Origin: CAYUAI01 sp964442745
GTDB taxonomy: Bacteria > Pseudomonadota > Gammaproteobacteria > S012-40
Assembly (NCBI GenBank): GCA_964442745.1
Contig: CAYUAI010000005.1
Location: 51,983-115,982 of the forward strand
Direction: 5' to 3'
DNA length: 64,000 bases
In this document: positions 1 through 9,533 of the stretch, piece by piece
Layout of the letters: every line of letters starts with the position of its first letter
Position numbering within the stretch: position 1 is the first letter of the stretch
Notes under the pieces: model-generated
What the model was told of the DNA's origin: nothing
What the model saw: only the letters and a program-made list of their open reading frames with translations
The model's database searches: none
Made by a program: the position numbers and the translations under genes

Positions 1-1
1 A

Positions 2-1156
2 CCACTCATTTGGTTTCATGTGGCGAGCGCTGGTGAATTATTGCAAGCCCAACCCGTCATGGAGCGCTTCATGGGGCGTGGTTATGCTTGTGCTCTCACC
101 CTGACATCCGTTTCCGGCATGGCTTGGGCTAACAAACTCAAAAAAAAACACAGCAATCTGGTGCTAGTGGATTATTTACCGTTTGATACCCTCAAGAACA
201 CCGACCGATTATTAAAACAATTAAACCCGGTTGCCACCATTTACGTCAAATTTGATTTATGGCCTAACCTGATTTGGCAATGCCACCAACAGGCGATTCC
301 CCAATTTCTCATCTCGGCCACACTGCGTAAACACTCCAAACGTTTAACGAACCCGCTAGGCCGATCATTATGCCGATCGTTATACGCCTGTTTAAATAGT
401 ATTTTTGCGGTATCAAAAGCGGATCAACAACGATTTTTGCGCACTAACCCTGATCACCCAGCTATTTTACAGGTGGGTGATACCCGATTTGACAGCGTTC
501 TTGATCGCAAAAAAAATATCTCGCCACCCAGCCTACCCGAGTCTCTTAAAAACCGCACGACGATGGTCCTGGGTAGTACCTGGCCAACCGATGAAATACA
601 CATCTTTCCCGCCATCCAAAAAGCCTTAACGGATGATCCGCAGCGGTTAGTTTTTATCGCACCCCACGAAACGAAACCCGAGCATTTGCTGGAAATTGAA
701 AACTATTTTTCTCAACAGAAAATGGTACGCTTTAGCCAACTTGACGGAAATACCAACATCAATATGGTATTAATTGACAGCGTTGGGCAACTCTCTGCGC
801 TGTATCACTATGCAAATATTGCGTTTGTCGGTGGCGCTTTCGGCAAAGGTGTCCACAATGTCATGGAACCGGCCGCCATGGGTGTTCCCGCGATTTGTGG
901 TCCTTATTATCAAAACTCCCCTGAAGTCATTGAGTTAGTGGAACAAAAAAAATGCTTTTCGATCACAAATCAAGAAGGTTTTCAGCAAATATTATTCGGT
1001 TTATTGTCTGATCTGACTCACACCCATGAACTTGGGCAGCAAGCGGCAAGCTACATTGAGCAACAAGCCGGTGCATCAGACATCTGTTTTCGACTTATTG
1101 AGGATCAATTGCATGAGCAGCACCCATCATCAACGTCTGACGCACAATCACTATAA
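2..1156 (+). CDS. waaA: 3-deoxy-D-manno-octulosonic acid transferase WaaA (KdtA), 5' end outside window
   Basis: WaaA transfers Kdo from CMP-Kdo to lipid A at the inner membrane, the first step of LPS core assembly. The reading frame is already open at base 2 (PLIWFHVASAGEL), matching the early N-terminal part of the family, so roughly 40-60 residues including the membrane anchor lie outside the window; 384 residues are visible. The GT-B C-terminal half is recognisable by VGGAFGKGVHNVMEPAAMG followed by the GPYYQNSPE segment. Its last 44 bases overlap the start of the radical SAM gene, so the two are probably translationally coupled. The LPS neighbours downstream support the call. A GTG at 20 is only an internal codon. 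Confidence 0.93.
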   Translation, partial: PLIWFHVASAGELLQAQPVMERFMGRGYACALTLTSVSGMAWANKLKKKHSNLVLVDYLPFDTLKNTDRLLKQLNPVATIYVKFDLWPNLIWQCHQQAIPQFLISATLRKHSKRLTNPLGRSLCRSLYACLNSIFAVSKADQQRFLRTNPDHPAILQVGDTRFDSVLDRKKNISPPSLPESLKNRTTMVLGSTWPTDEIHIFPAIQKALTDDPQRLVFIAPHETKPEHLLEIENYFSQQKMVRFSQLDGNTNINMVLIDSVGQLSALYHYANIAFVGGAFGKGVHNVMEPAAMGVPAICGPYYQNSPEVIELVEQKKCFSITNQEGFQQILFGLLSDLTHTHELGQQAASYIEQQAGASDICFRLIEDQLHEQHPSSTSDAQSL

Positions 1157-2078
1157 AAATGTGCCCACCTATATCCAGATCGAAACCACCATCAAATGCA
1201 ATGCAACCTGCTGGTTTTGCCCACAACACAATAGTTTAAGAAGTCCAAACTATATGGAAGAAAAGATTTGGAAAAAAATCATTGATGAATCCCGTGGCCT
1301 AGGTGCAACTTATCGCCCTTTTATTTTGAACGAACCTTTTGCTGATAAGCGCATGCCTGACATTGTACGTTATATTAAGCAAGACCCCACCGCCAAGGTA
1401 GAATTTAACACCAATGCCAGCATGTTAACCCCCAAGGTCACAGACCAGCTGTTGGAAATTGGCGTCGACATCATGCGATTTAGTATTGACGGCTTATATC
1501 GATCGACATTCGATGAATCCCGAGGCATCAGTTATGATCATGTATATCAGCACGTCAAGTACTTTTTAGCCGCCAATCGTGCGATGGGTAATAAAACAAG
1601 CACCGAAGTCAGAATGATTAACTTACCCGATACTGAACAAGAGCAAATTGAATTCAAGGACTATTGGAGCCAACATCAACCCGGCAATATTATTTTTACC
1701 AATTTATATCAATATCCTTGGGAAGGACAAACCCAATCACTCCCGTTACCTTGCTTAAAAATAGCCAACGAAATGCACTTTTATGTAGATGGCAAGGCCA
1801 CCTTATGTTGTTGGGATACCAAAGGACGGCAAATTGTGGGTGATATCAATACCCAATCCGTACTTGATATCTGGAATGGCACAGAATTAGCTCGCTGCCG
1901 TACATTACTTGATCATGGGCAACGTGATCAACTCGACCTTTGCCAACGCTGTGATGCCTATGCTCACGTTGACTTCAGCCAATGGCAACAAGCGCTGCCA
2001 TTGGCGAAAAACAAATCATCCTTAGCCAATCCCATCAACATTCCCATCAAAGTTGAGCCCAGTGTGGCCACCAATTAA
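1113..2078 (+). CDS. Radical SAM/SPASM domain protein in LPS cluster
   Basis: A 321-residue radical SAM enzyme. The CxxxCxxC [4Fe-4S]/SAM motif is at C29, C33 and C36 (KCNATCWFC). A C-terminal SPASM-like cysteine set follows: LPLPCLKI, then ATLCCWD, then LDLCQRCDAY near the end, expected to bind auxiliary Fe-S clusters. I chose the ATG at 1113, inside the end of waaA, because an AGGAT lies just upstream and the residues before it are waaA shadow. The substrate is unknown. Position between waaA and a heptosyltransferase suggests a role in envelope glycan or lipid modification, but this is inference; SPASM enzymes also modify peptides. Confidence 0.88.
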   Translation: MSSTHHQRLTHNHYKNVPTYIQIETTIKCNATCWFCPQHNSLRSPNYMEEKIWKKIIDESRGLGATYRPFILNEPFADKRMPDIVRYIKQDPTAKVEFNTNASMLTPKVTDQLLEIGVDIMRFSIDGLYRSTFDESRGISYDHVYQHVKYFLAANRAMGNKTSTEVRMINLPDTEQEQIEFKDYWSQHQPGNIIFTNLYQYPWEGQTQSLPLPCLKIANEMHFYVDGKATLCCWDTKGRQIVGDINTQSVLDIWNGTELARCRTLLDHGQRDQLDLCQRCDAYAHVDFSQWQQALPLAKNKSSLANPINIPIKVEPSVATN

Positions 2079-2094
2079 AGAACGGTAGAGAGGC

Positions 2095-3258
2095 ATGTTG
2101 AACAGAATTTCACCTGAAGGAAGATCATGTAAGAATCAACCGAAGGCCTCGCCAAACAAAACAGCCCCTTTTACCCGAAGGGGAAAACCTACCTGCCATG
2201 CCACGGCACCAACCTCTATTTGCCTATTACGCCTCTCTGCCATTGGTGATGTATGCCATGCCTTGCCCATCGTACGTACCCTGCAAGCGCACTGGCCAGA
2301 GACGCCAATTAGCTGGGTTATCGGTAAAACCGAATACCAACTGATTGGTGACATTCCGGATATTGAATTTATTATTTTTGATAAATCCAAAAAAAATCGC
2401 GCTTATTCGTCCTTGCGGCAAAGCCTGAAACACCGTCGCTTCGATGTGCTGCTGCATATGCAAACCTCACTGCGCGCCAACATTGCCAGTCTATGCATCC
2501 CCGCCCAGCAAAAAATTGGCTTTGATCGAGCCCGCGCCAAAGAACTCCAATGGCTATTTACGCACCAAAAAATTGCGCCCTCTGCACAAGGACAGCATCA
2601 AATCGATGTTTTTTTTAGCTTCATTAAATCGCTGGGTATTCAAGCAAAAACCTTACGTTGGGATATTCCCATCCCTCAAGCGGCTGTCACCTTGGCGCGT
2701 CGCATTTGCTCATCCACTCAACCCACCTTAGTGATCAATGCTTGCTCCAGTCCATCGAAACGTGTGCAACGTAATTGGTCTGTTGAAGGCTATGCTCAAG
2801 TCATCGATTATGCGGCACACACACTCAATTACCAGGTTATATTATGTGGTGGCCCGAGCGCATTTGAACAACAAACGGGCGAACAAATAAGCTACTTATG
2901 CCAATCAAAACCGCTTAATTTAATCGGAAAAACCGATTTAAAGCAACTGCTTGCACTGCTGGATCGCGCCGATGTTTTAATTACCTCGGACTCCGGACCT
3001 GCTCATATCGCCACCGCCGTTGGCACCCCAGTCATCGGCTTATATGCCGTCACCAACCCCTTCCAAACTGGCCCCTACCTGAGTTATCCCTGGTTGATCA
3101 ATAAATACCCTGAGGCAATCACACAAGAATATAATCACAACTTAGAAAAACTTCCGTGGGGAATTCGAGTCCACTCTGAACAAGCCATGCGCCAGATCAC
3201 TAGCGCAGAAGTCACGGCCATGCTGAACCGATTCACCCATCAGCTTGCGAAAACTTAA
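2095..3258 (+). CDS. Glycosyltransferase family 9, heptosyltransferase-like
   Basis: A 387-residue GT9-type heptosyltransferase, expected to add L-glycero-D-manno-heptose from ADP-heptose to the Kdo2-lipid A acceptor in the cytoplasm. The N-terminal Rossmann start is ICLLRLSAIGDVCHALP and the C-terminal nucleotide-sugar site is TSDSGPAHIATAVGTPVIGLY, both diagnostic. It most resembles the WaaC/heptosyltransferase I side of the family, but I would not fix the acceptor. The start at 2095 follows a GAGAGG and gives an unusual 40-residue basic leader before the conserved fold; no better start codon lies between. It begins 17 bases after the radical SAM gene, so likely the same operon. Confidence 0.87.
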   Translation: MLNRISPEGRSCKNQPKASPNKTAPFTRRGKPTCHATAPTSICLLRLSAIGDVCHALPIVRTLQAHWPETPISWVIGKTEYQLIGDIPDIEFIIFDKSKKNRAYSSLRQSLKHRRFDVLLHMQTSLRANIASLCIPAQQKIGFDRARAKELQWLFTHQKIAPSAQGQHQIDVFFSFIKSLGIQAKTLRWDIPIPQAAVTLARRICSSTQPTLVINACSSPSKRVQRNWSVEGYAQVIDYAAHTLNYQVILCGGPSAFEQQTGEQISYLCQSKPLNLIGKTDLKQLLALLDRADVLITSDSGPAHIATAVGTPVIGLYAVTNPFQTGPYLSYPWLINKYPEAITQEYNHNLEKLPWGIRVHSEQAMRQITSAEVTAMLNRFTHQLAKT

Positions 3259-3505
3259 AACACCATATTCGTCATTAAAATAATAACCTTCGACATGGCA
3301 TTAAAAATCACGAAGGAACTTGATGTCATAGTTTTTTCTGAAGAATAATCCGTCTTATTCTTTGTGAAACCAAAAATCCATTAAGATCAAATAATAGACG
3401 ATTCACTGCCGTGTTCGATAAGAAGAAAACTTTTTTGCCAATGGCACCGATAACATACCTAATTGGATCGCCAGTTTTGCGGGGAAATTAATTGGAACAA
3501 ATCAT

Positions 3506-4708
3506 ATGACAAAAATTCAACGCCTACTTTTAGCATTAATTTGTTTAATCATTTCCAGCCATAGCTGGGCTGAGCCGATGCGTGATAATCATGAACTTGA
3601 TGAACTGTTTGACGATGGACTCGCCTCTTTCGAAGTCGCGGACTATAAGGAGGCCTATCAAATCTGGCGACTACTCGCCGAACAAGGCTCCAGCGCCGCT
3701 CAATATTATTTGGGTATGCTGTGCGCAAACGGCTGGGGAACAAAAAAAAATCGGGTGAAAGCGGTACACTGGTATCGCATGGCCGCCGCACAAAATCATA
3801 CCCTAGCACAGTACGCCCTCGCCAACGCCCTGCTGAACGGGCAAGGCGTGGGACAAGATGAAATTGAAGCCTTTCGTTGGTTTTTAAGCGCGGCCAAAGC
3901 AGGCGATGCGCATAGTCAATTTGCAGTGGGTCTCATGTATTTAAATGGTCGAGGCGGCCTCCAGAAAGACTATCAACAAGCCATCACCTGGTTTACTACA
4001 GCGAGTACACGAGAGCATGTCATCAGCATGATCAAGTTGGGTGACATCTATTTAAAAGGCAAAGGGGTTACTCAAAACATCCCCGAAGCGCTTAGTTTTT
4101 ATCAACAAGCTGCCGCCAAAGGTAATGTGTATGCGATCAGGCGTATCACCGCACTCAGCACACATAAAGATTGCTACGCACAGGCCAAAACACTGCTTTT
4201 CAATCAATTGATTAAATGTACCACTCGGGCAGAATTCCGTACCGCGATACGAACCGCCGGTCTGCCTGCCATCACTGAAAACAACCAAGAGGATACGGAT
4301 ACCTATGATTCCGCAAAGCGATTACCCGGCTCAAAAACCTTTACCGTGACCTACACTAAAAATAAACAATTTGCCATCGCCACTTATCAATTTCCAAGCC
4401 TTGCCAATCGTTATAATCAAGCTTCTGGACAAGATGATGTCCAACAAATCAGTCAACTACTCTCCCTGCTTGAAACGAAATACGGCACAGCCGACAGCGC
4501 CATCGGTCACGCTGGCAGAAGCACCACACAATTTGAATGGCAACTAAGCGATGGCATTGCGTTGATATTGCGACAAGTAACGGTATATAACTCAATTTAC
4601 CTGGAATATATTGATCCAGAAAACTTCAAGCAAATCCAGCAACCAGAAAATGCACCATTAAGACGTTTAATAAACGAACAAGAAGAGTCACCCAGTTTTG
4701 TTTTCTAA
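3506..4708 (+). CDS. Sel1-repeat (TPR-like) secreted protein
   Basis: A 400-residue protein with a signal peptide (hydrophobic core LLLALICLII, cleavage near SWA|EP), so probably periplasmic. Residues about 35-215 form at least four to five Sel1-type repeats with the signatures AQYYLGMLCANGWG, AQYALANALLNGQGV, SQFAVGLMYLNGRGG and MIKLGDIYLKGKGV. Sel1 repeats are solenoid scaffolds for protein-protein contacts. The C-terminal 170 residues, starting around a region with clustered Cys (KDCYAQ, IKCTT), carry a separate beta-rich domain I do not recognise. It is convergent with hldD, with no terminator visible in the 56-base gap. Confidence 0.82.
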   Translation: MTKIQRLLLALICLIISSHSWAEPMRDNHELDELFDDGLASFEVADYKEAYQIWRLLAEQGSSAAQYYLGMLCANGWGTKKNRVKAVHWYRMAAAQNHTLAQYALANALLNGQGVGQDEIEAFRWFLSAAKAGDAHSQFAVGLMYLNGRGGLQKDYQQAITWFTTASTREHVISMIKLGDIYLKGKGVTQNIPEALSFYQQAAAKGNVYAIRRITALSTHKDCYAQAKTLLFNQLIKCTTRAEFRTAIRTAGLPAITENNQEDTDTYDSAKRLPGSKTFTVTYTKNKQFAIATYQFPSLANRYNQASGQDDVQQISQLLSLLETKYGTADSAIGHAGRSTTQFEWQLSDGIALILRQVTVYNSIYLEYIDPENFKQIQQPENAPLRRLINEQEESPSFVF

Positions 4709-4764
4709 ACGTTTCCCAGGTTTGTCTGCCGAGCCTCACCCAACTGCGCTGGCAAGCAACATGG

Positions 4765-5727
4765 CTAATTGATTTTTGGGTGAGCGTTCAACCAATCTAA
4801 ATACTTGTCAACGCCTTGCTCCACCGTTTGAAACGGTGGCGTATAACCTACTTGACGTAACGCATTCATATCGGCTTCAGTGAAACTTTGATAACGACCT
4901 TTTAAATGATCTGGAAATGGAATATAACGAATTTCCCCTGCGTTGTTATGCCAAGCAATCACGGCATTAGCCAGCTCATTAAAACTTTGGCTACGCCCGG
5001 TTCCTACATTAAATACTCCACTAATCTCCGAATGAGCGGCCAACCATAAGTTGACCGCCACCACATCGGCCACATAAATAAAGTCTCTTCGTTGCTCACC
5101 GTGACCATAACCTTCCGAACCTTCAAACAAAGACACATGGCCGGTTTGTAAAATTTGATCGTTAAAATGATAAGCCACACTAGCCATACTCCCTTTATGC
5201 TGCTCACGAGGACCATACACATTGAAATAGCGCAACCCGACAATTTGGCTTTTCGCCGTAGGCAGTAACTGCCTGACATATTGGTCAAACTGAAATTTCG
5301 AAAAGCCATATACGTTCAATGGCATTTCGTATTGACGCTGCTCTTTAAAAATCGGCCCTTGACCATAAACAGACGCCGATGAGGCATAAATGAAAGGAAT
5401 TTGCCGATCTTGGCAATAATGCAATAGCTGTTTTGAGTAGCGATAGTTTACGTCCATCACAAATTGACCATTCCATTCCGTGGTCGTGGAACAGGCCCCT
5501 TCATGGAATACAACGTCAATGGGTTCATGAAACGCTTCACCCTTTGAAACTTTTGCTAAAAACTCCGCTTTATCCAAATAATCACAAATATTACAATCAG
5601 CCAGATTTCGAAATTTAGTGCCATCCGTTAAATCATCGACGACGGTAATATCTGTGCGCCCTTGATCATTGAGTTGTTTAACAATATTGCTACCGATGAA
5701 ACCCGCGCCACCTGTTACTATAATCAC
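4765..5727 (-). CDS. hldD: ADP-L-glycero-D-manno-heptose 6-epimerase HldD
   Basis: Last enzyme of ADP-heptose synthesis; it epimerises C6 of ADP-D-glycero-D-manno-heptose with bound NADP and supplies the heptosyltransferases of this cluster. An extended SDR Rossmann motif TGGAGFIGSN is at the N-terminus, the catalytic region has YASSASVYG and the YGFSK (YxxxK) pair, and the family signature GLRYFNVYGPREQHKGSMASV is complete. I chose the GTG at 5727 because it has AAGGGG six bases upstream and gives 320 residues, close to the 310 of E. coli HldD. The in-frame ATG at 5772 would add 15 residues not found in the family. It is divergent from the sulfatase-type gene. Confidence 0.95.
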   Translation of the reverse strand: MIIVTGGAGFIGSNIVKQLNDQGRTDITVVDDLTDGTKFRNLADCNICDYLDKAEFLAKVSKGEAFHEPIDVVFHEGACSTTTEWNGQFVMDVNYRYSKQLLHYCQDRQIPFIYASSASVYGQGPIFKEQRQYEMPLNVYGFSKFQFDQYVRQLLPTAKSQIVGLRYFNVYGPREQHKGSMASVAYHFNDQILQTGHVSLFEGSEGYGHGEQRRDFIYVADVVAVNLWLAAHSEISGVFNVGTGRSQSFNELANAVIAWHNNAGEIRYIPFPDHLKGRYQSFTEADMNALRQVGYTPPFQTVEQGVDKYLDWLNAHPKIN

Positions 5728-6006
5728 ATGAAGCCCCTTCAATTTAACGGCCTTATTCATCATCTCGGCCAATTAGATCACAATGCGATCCTTATCCTCC
5801 AAGTCATCTGATCGTTCCGCCCCTCATCACCGAAAGCTCAGGGCTGATAGGGTAGCCGAAACGATGAACAAGACCAATTTAACCTATTTTCCGCCTGCCT
5901 AAGTGCAAAATAATAGGTTTTATGTAACACACTAAAATAAAGCTTGTCATATTTTGAAATTGGCATGATATCATAACCGCAGTACCACCACGCTGACTCA
6001 CTAAAC

Positions 6007-7926
6007 ATGACACTGAATAACAGTTATTTCCGATTTTTTTTCATTCTCTTGCTATTTTTTGCTCTGTTCATGGCAGCACGAGCTGCACTCTATTTTGCTT
6101 ACCAAGACAATTTCAGTGGTTTAAGCCAGCGTGATGTTATTACCGCCTTTATTTATGGTCTACGATTTGATGCATCAACCATCACCATCTTCATTGGTCT
6201 TCCACTATTATTGACCTTGATTCCTCACTCATTTGCCCAACATGCCGGCTGGCAAAAAACCTGGTTATGGTTTATTTATGCGATGTTCATTATGCTAGCT
6301 ATTGTGCTCATCGCTGATTTCATTTATTTCGGGTTTGTCAATCGCCATATCGGTGCTGAAGTCACGTTATTCAGTGGCGACCCACAACTCATGATAGATA
6401 TCATCATCACGGATTATGGACAGTTAACATTAATATTTGGGTTATTAGGTGGCGCCTTTGCTTTGCTATGGCATCAATGGTTTTCGCAACACATCCACAA
6501 ACCCACGCACCCTACCTTTCGTTGGATTACCATTTTATTATTATTTCTGGTTTTCGTTGTTATTGGGCGAGGTGGTTTACAATATAAACCCATTAGCGTT
6601 GCTGATGCGTTTGCCATTGGTTCGACGTCGGCTGGCTACCTTTCCATGAATGGCGCTTTCGCCGTACAACATGCGGCCATCAGTGGCCAACCCAAGAAAA
6701 CCACTTTCATGCCGCAAGACCAAGCCGAAGCCATCGTTCAAGATAGCTTATCGAGCCCAAACGAACAGTTTCTCAGCCCCGATTACCCTCTGCTTAGAAC
6801 CACAACCAACCGGCGAAACAATAAACCCAATGTCGTTATTTTTACCCTGGAAAGCTGGGATGCGATTCATATCGATGTGATGCGGCGCGATCGTGAGTTA
6901 AGCGCGTTAGGCGTTACGCCTAATTTTGACGCACTTAGTCGCCAAGGCCAACTCTATCGTACGTTTTATGCCACCGGCCAACGCAGCATGGATGGCTTGG
7001 CTGCCATTTTAGCGTCCGTTCCGACCTTGCCAGGCATGCCATACATCGGTAAAGGACTGGAGCAAAGCCGCCTCTCTTATTTGGGCGTATTAGCCAAACA
7101 AGCCGGTTATCAAACGCTATTTTTACAAAGCAGCAACCGAGGATCATTCCATATTGATGCCATTGCTGCGCAAGCGGGGTTTGACCAATATTTAGGTGCG
7201 GAAGATATTCCAGCAATTCATAAAAATGTCAATAAATCTCACGACTGGGGAGTCTGGGACTTTGAAACCTTAAATCAAGCACACCAATTATTTGAACAAA
7301 GTGAAACGCCTTTTCTGGGTTTTATCTTTACTTCAACAACACATAATCCGTGGCGAGTGCCACACCAACGCTGGGAAAAATTTCCGCTAACCAGTGAACG
7401 CAATCGCTATCTCAATAGTTTATATTATGCTGACTGGGCCATCGGCGAATTTTTCAAACTCGCCAAACAAACAGATTATTATCGCAATACTATTTTTATA
7501 TTAACCGGTGACCATATCAGCCCGTTTGATGCAGAACCTAAGCATATACCTAGTCGTTACCACATCCCATTATTAATGATTGCTCCTGGTTTAGCGCCCG
7601 CTAAAATTGACCGCATTGGCAGTCAGCTTGATATATTACCTTCGATTATTGATTTAGCCGGTTGGTCTATGCCCTACGCAGGTTTAGGCCGATCATTATT
7701 TCAAGACAAACCATCCAGCGGTATCTTCACGGTGAATGGCAACATCATCGACTGGATTGAAATCAATGCCTGGTTATCCCACAATTTGACAAACCGAATC
7801 GAATCTTATCCACCGCAAACCAATGCACAATTAGATGTCATGGAAAAAAAATTACTCGCCACCTATCAAACGACATTACACTTATTTTTAGAAAATCGCT
7901 TCTTTCCGGCAAAATATAGCTTTTAA
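6007..7926 (+). CDS. Inner-membrane sulfatase/LTA synthase-family transferase
   Basis: A 639-residue alkaline-phosphatase-superfamily membrane protein. Residues 1-200 hold about five transmembrane helices; the rest is a periplasmic sulfatase-type domain. It opens with NVVIFTLESWDAIHIDV, has the candidate nucleophile region FYATGQRSMDG and the metal-binding stretch ILTGDHISPFD. Members of this group move phosphoglycerol or phosphoethanolamine from phospholipid onto glycans such as LPS, periplasmic glucans or teichoic acid. In an LPS cluster of a Gram-negative cell, a phosphoethanolamine- or phosphoglycerol-transferase acting on core or periplasmic glucan is the best guess. It converges with hldE, with an 11-base gap. 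Confidence 0.85.
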   Translation: MTLNNSYFRFFFILLLFFALFMAARAALYFAYQDNFSGLSQRDVITAFIYGLRFDASTITIFIGLPLLLTLIPHSFAQHAGWQKTWLWFIYAMFIMLAIVLIADFIYFGFVNRHIGAEVTLFSGDPQLMIDIIITDYGQLTLIFGLLGGAFALLWHQWFSQHIHKPTHPTFRWITILLLFLVFVVIGRGGLQYKPISVADAFAIGSTSAGYLSMNGAFAVQHAAISGQPKKTTFMPQDQAEAIVQDSLSSPNEQFLSPDYPLLRTTTNRRNNKPNVVIFTLESWDAIHIDVMRRDRELSALGVTPNFDALSRQGQLYRTFYATGQRSMDGLAAILASVPTLPGMPYIGKGLEQSRLSYLGVLAKQAGYQTLFLQSSNRGSFHIDAIAAQAGFDQYLGAEDIPAIHKNVNKSHDWGVWDFETLNQAHQLFEQSETPFLGFIFTSTTHNPWRVPHQRWEKFPLTSERNRYLNSLYYADWAIGEFFKLAKQTDYYRNTIFILTGDHISPFDAEPKHIPSRYHIPLLMIAPGLAPAKIDRIGSQLDILPSIIDLAGWSMPYAGLGRSLFQDKPSSGIFTVNGNIIDWIEINAWLSHNLTNRIESYPPQTNAQLDVMEKKLLATYQTTLHLFLENRFFPAKYSF

Positions 7927-7937
7927 TAAAAGATCAA

Positions 7938-9380
7938 CTATCCGTCAGCGATTCCTTCCAGATTTTTAATACGCACAATCATCTGACTGGTGGAACAACC
8001 CTCCATAAAATGCAATACTTTCACTTCACCACCATGCTTTATCACACAATCATAACCGGCAATGTCTGCCACTTGATAATCCCCCCCTTTCACTAAAACA
8101 TCGGGTTTAATTTGGCAAATCGGCGCTTCAGGCGTGTCATCAGAGAATGAAATCACCCAATCCACACTCGCTAAACCAGCAAGTACTGCCATACGCTGTG
8201 CTAATGGATTGATCGGCCGAGCGGCTCCTTTTAAGCGGGCGACCGATGCATCATCATTGACAGCAACAATTAAACGATCACCTAGGCGCCTAGCTTGTTC
8301 CAAATAACTTACGTGGCCAGCATGTAAAATATCAAAACAGCCATTGGTCATAACGATTTTTTCTTTCCGTCGATGCGCATCATGCACTGCCGCCATCAGC
8401 ACCTCCAGACTGACCACACCTAAATCATGTTCTTGTTCCGCTTTCAGTGCTAAATTTAATTCCGAATACGTCACTACAGCGGTGCCCAATTTACCCACCA
8501 CGATACCCGCTGCTACATTGGCTAATAAGGTAGCTTCCTCAAAAGACTTATCACCCGCGACTGACGCCGCTAATACCGAAATCACCGTATCACCGGCGCC
8601 AGTGACATCATAAACCTCTCGCGCCTGAGTCGGCAAATGCAATACTGGGCGCTGATGTTGGATCAGCGACATACCTTGCTCTCCGCGAGTGACTAACAAT
8701 GCCTTTAACGAAAGTTTCTCTAATAATTGTTGGCCTTTTACTGCAATATCATGCTCAGTATTACAGACACCGACCACGGCTTCAAACTCTGAAAAATTGG
8801 GCGTAATCACACTGGCCTGCCGGTATTTTTCAAAGTCTTTGCCCTTCGGATCAACAAAAATTTTTTTATTCTGTGCATTAGCTAGAGCAATGAGTGGCTC
8901 TATATTTTGCAAGACACCCTTACCATAATCAGAAAAAATAATCACCGCATAATCTGCCAATATTTCTGTGAATCGTTGGCTTAACAAAGCATCATGATAA
9001 TGTTCAACTTGATTTTCAAAGTCCAGGCGAATCAGTTGTTGATGGCGACTAATCACTCGCAGCTTAGTGATGGTTTTGCGATGTGATGATCGCACAAAAT
9101 GGCATTTCACTTGCGCTGCTTCCAAAAGATTTTGCAAGGTATCTGCTGCCTCATCGTTTCCGACTCCACCAAGCAAATGGACATCCGCCCCTAATGAGGC
9201 AATATTTAATGCCACGTTGGCCGCGCCACCTGCCCGTGCTTCAACCTCGCCAATGCCGACCACGGGCACGGGTGCTTCAGGAGAAATCCGCTTTGAATCG
9301 CCATACCAATAGCGATCCAACATAAGATCACCAACAACTAATATACGACTTTTGGAAAACGTGTTTTTATCAATTAACAT
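7938..9380 (-). CDS. hldE: Bifunctional heptose-7-phosphate kinase / heptose-1-phosphate adenylyltransferase HldE
   Basis: Two-domain enzyme of ADP-heptose synthesis, 480 residues. The N-terminal ribokinase-type domain (residues about 1-320) contains GGAANVALNIASLGA and the ATP/anion-hole motif DVTGAGDTVISVLA. The C-terminal cytidylyltransferase-type domain begins at VMTNGCFDILHAGHVSYLEQ (TxGxFDxxHxGH). Length and domain order are those of full-length HldE (E. coli 477 residues), so kinase and adenylyltransferase are fused as usual. The product goes to GmhB and then HldD; gmhA and gmhB are not in the window. Start is the ATG at 9380. It is divergent from the GT9 gene at 9534. Confidence 0.96.
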   Translation of the reverse strand: MLIDKNTFSKSRILVVGDLMLDRYWYGDSKRISPEAPVPVVGIGEVEARAGGAANVALNIASLGADVHLLGGVGNDEAADTLQNLLEAAQVKCHFVRSSHRKTITKLRVISRHQQLIRLDFENQVEHYHDALLSQRFTEILADYAVIIFSDYGKGVLQNIEPLIALANAQNKKIFVDPKGKDFEKYRQASVITPNFSEFEAVVGVCNTEHDIAVKGQQLLEKLSLKALLVTRGEQGMSLIQHQRPVLHLPTQAREVYDVTGAGDTVISVLAASVAGDKSFEEATLLANVAAGIVVGKLGTAVVTYSELNLALKAEQEHDLGVVSLEVLMAAVHDAHRRKEKIVMTNGCFDILHAGHVSYLEQARRLGDRLIVAVNDDASVARLKGAARPINPLAQRMAVLAGLASVDWVISFSDDTPEAPICQIKPDVLVKGGDYQVADIAGYDCVIKHGGEVKVLHFMEGCSTSQMIVRIKNLEGIADG

Positions 9381-9490
9381 ACAATTTTACGAATCTACCA
9401 CTTGAATTAATTTCATGACAGAGGAATATAGCTAAATATTACCTGCAACGCACTTTGGCGATAAGTATAATATTTTGCTAGCAATTACGC

Positions 9491-9496
9491 TATAAT
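9491..9496 (+). promoter_or_regulatory. Candidate -10 box (TATAAT)
   Basis: A perfect TATAAT in the divergent gap between hldE and the second GT9 gene. No convincing -35 element is seen at the usual spacing. It overlaps the upstream in-frame ATG at 9495, which supports translation starting at 9534 instead. Confidence 0.4.
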
Positions 9497-9533
9497 GACA
9501 CCCGCCATCACCAATATAAATGAAAGATCACCT

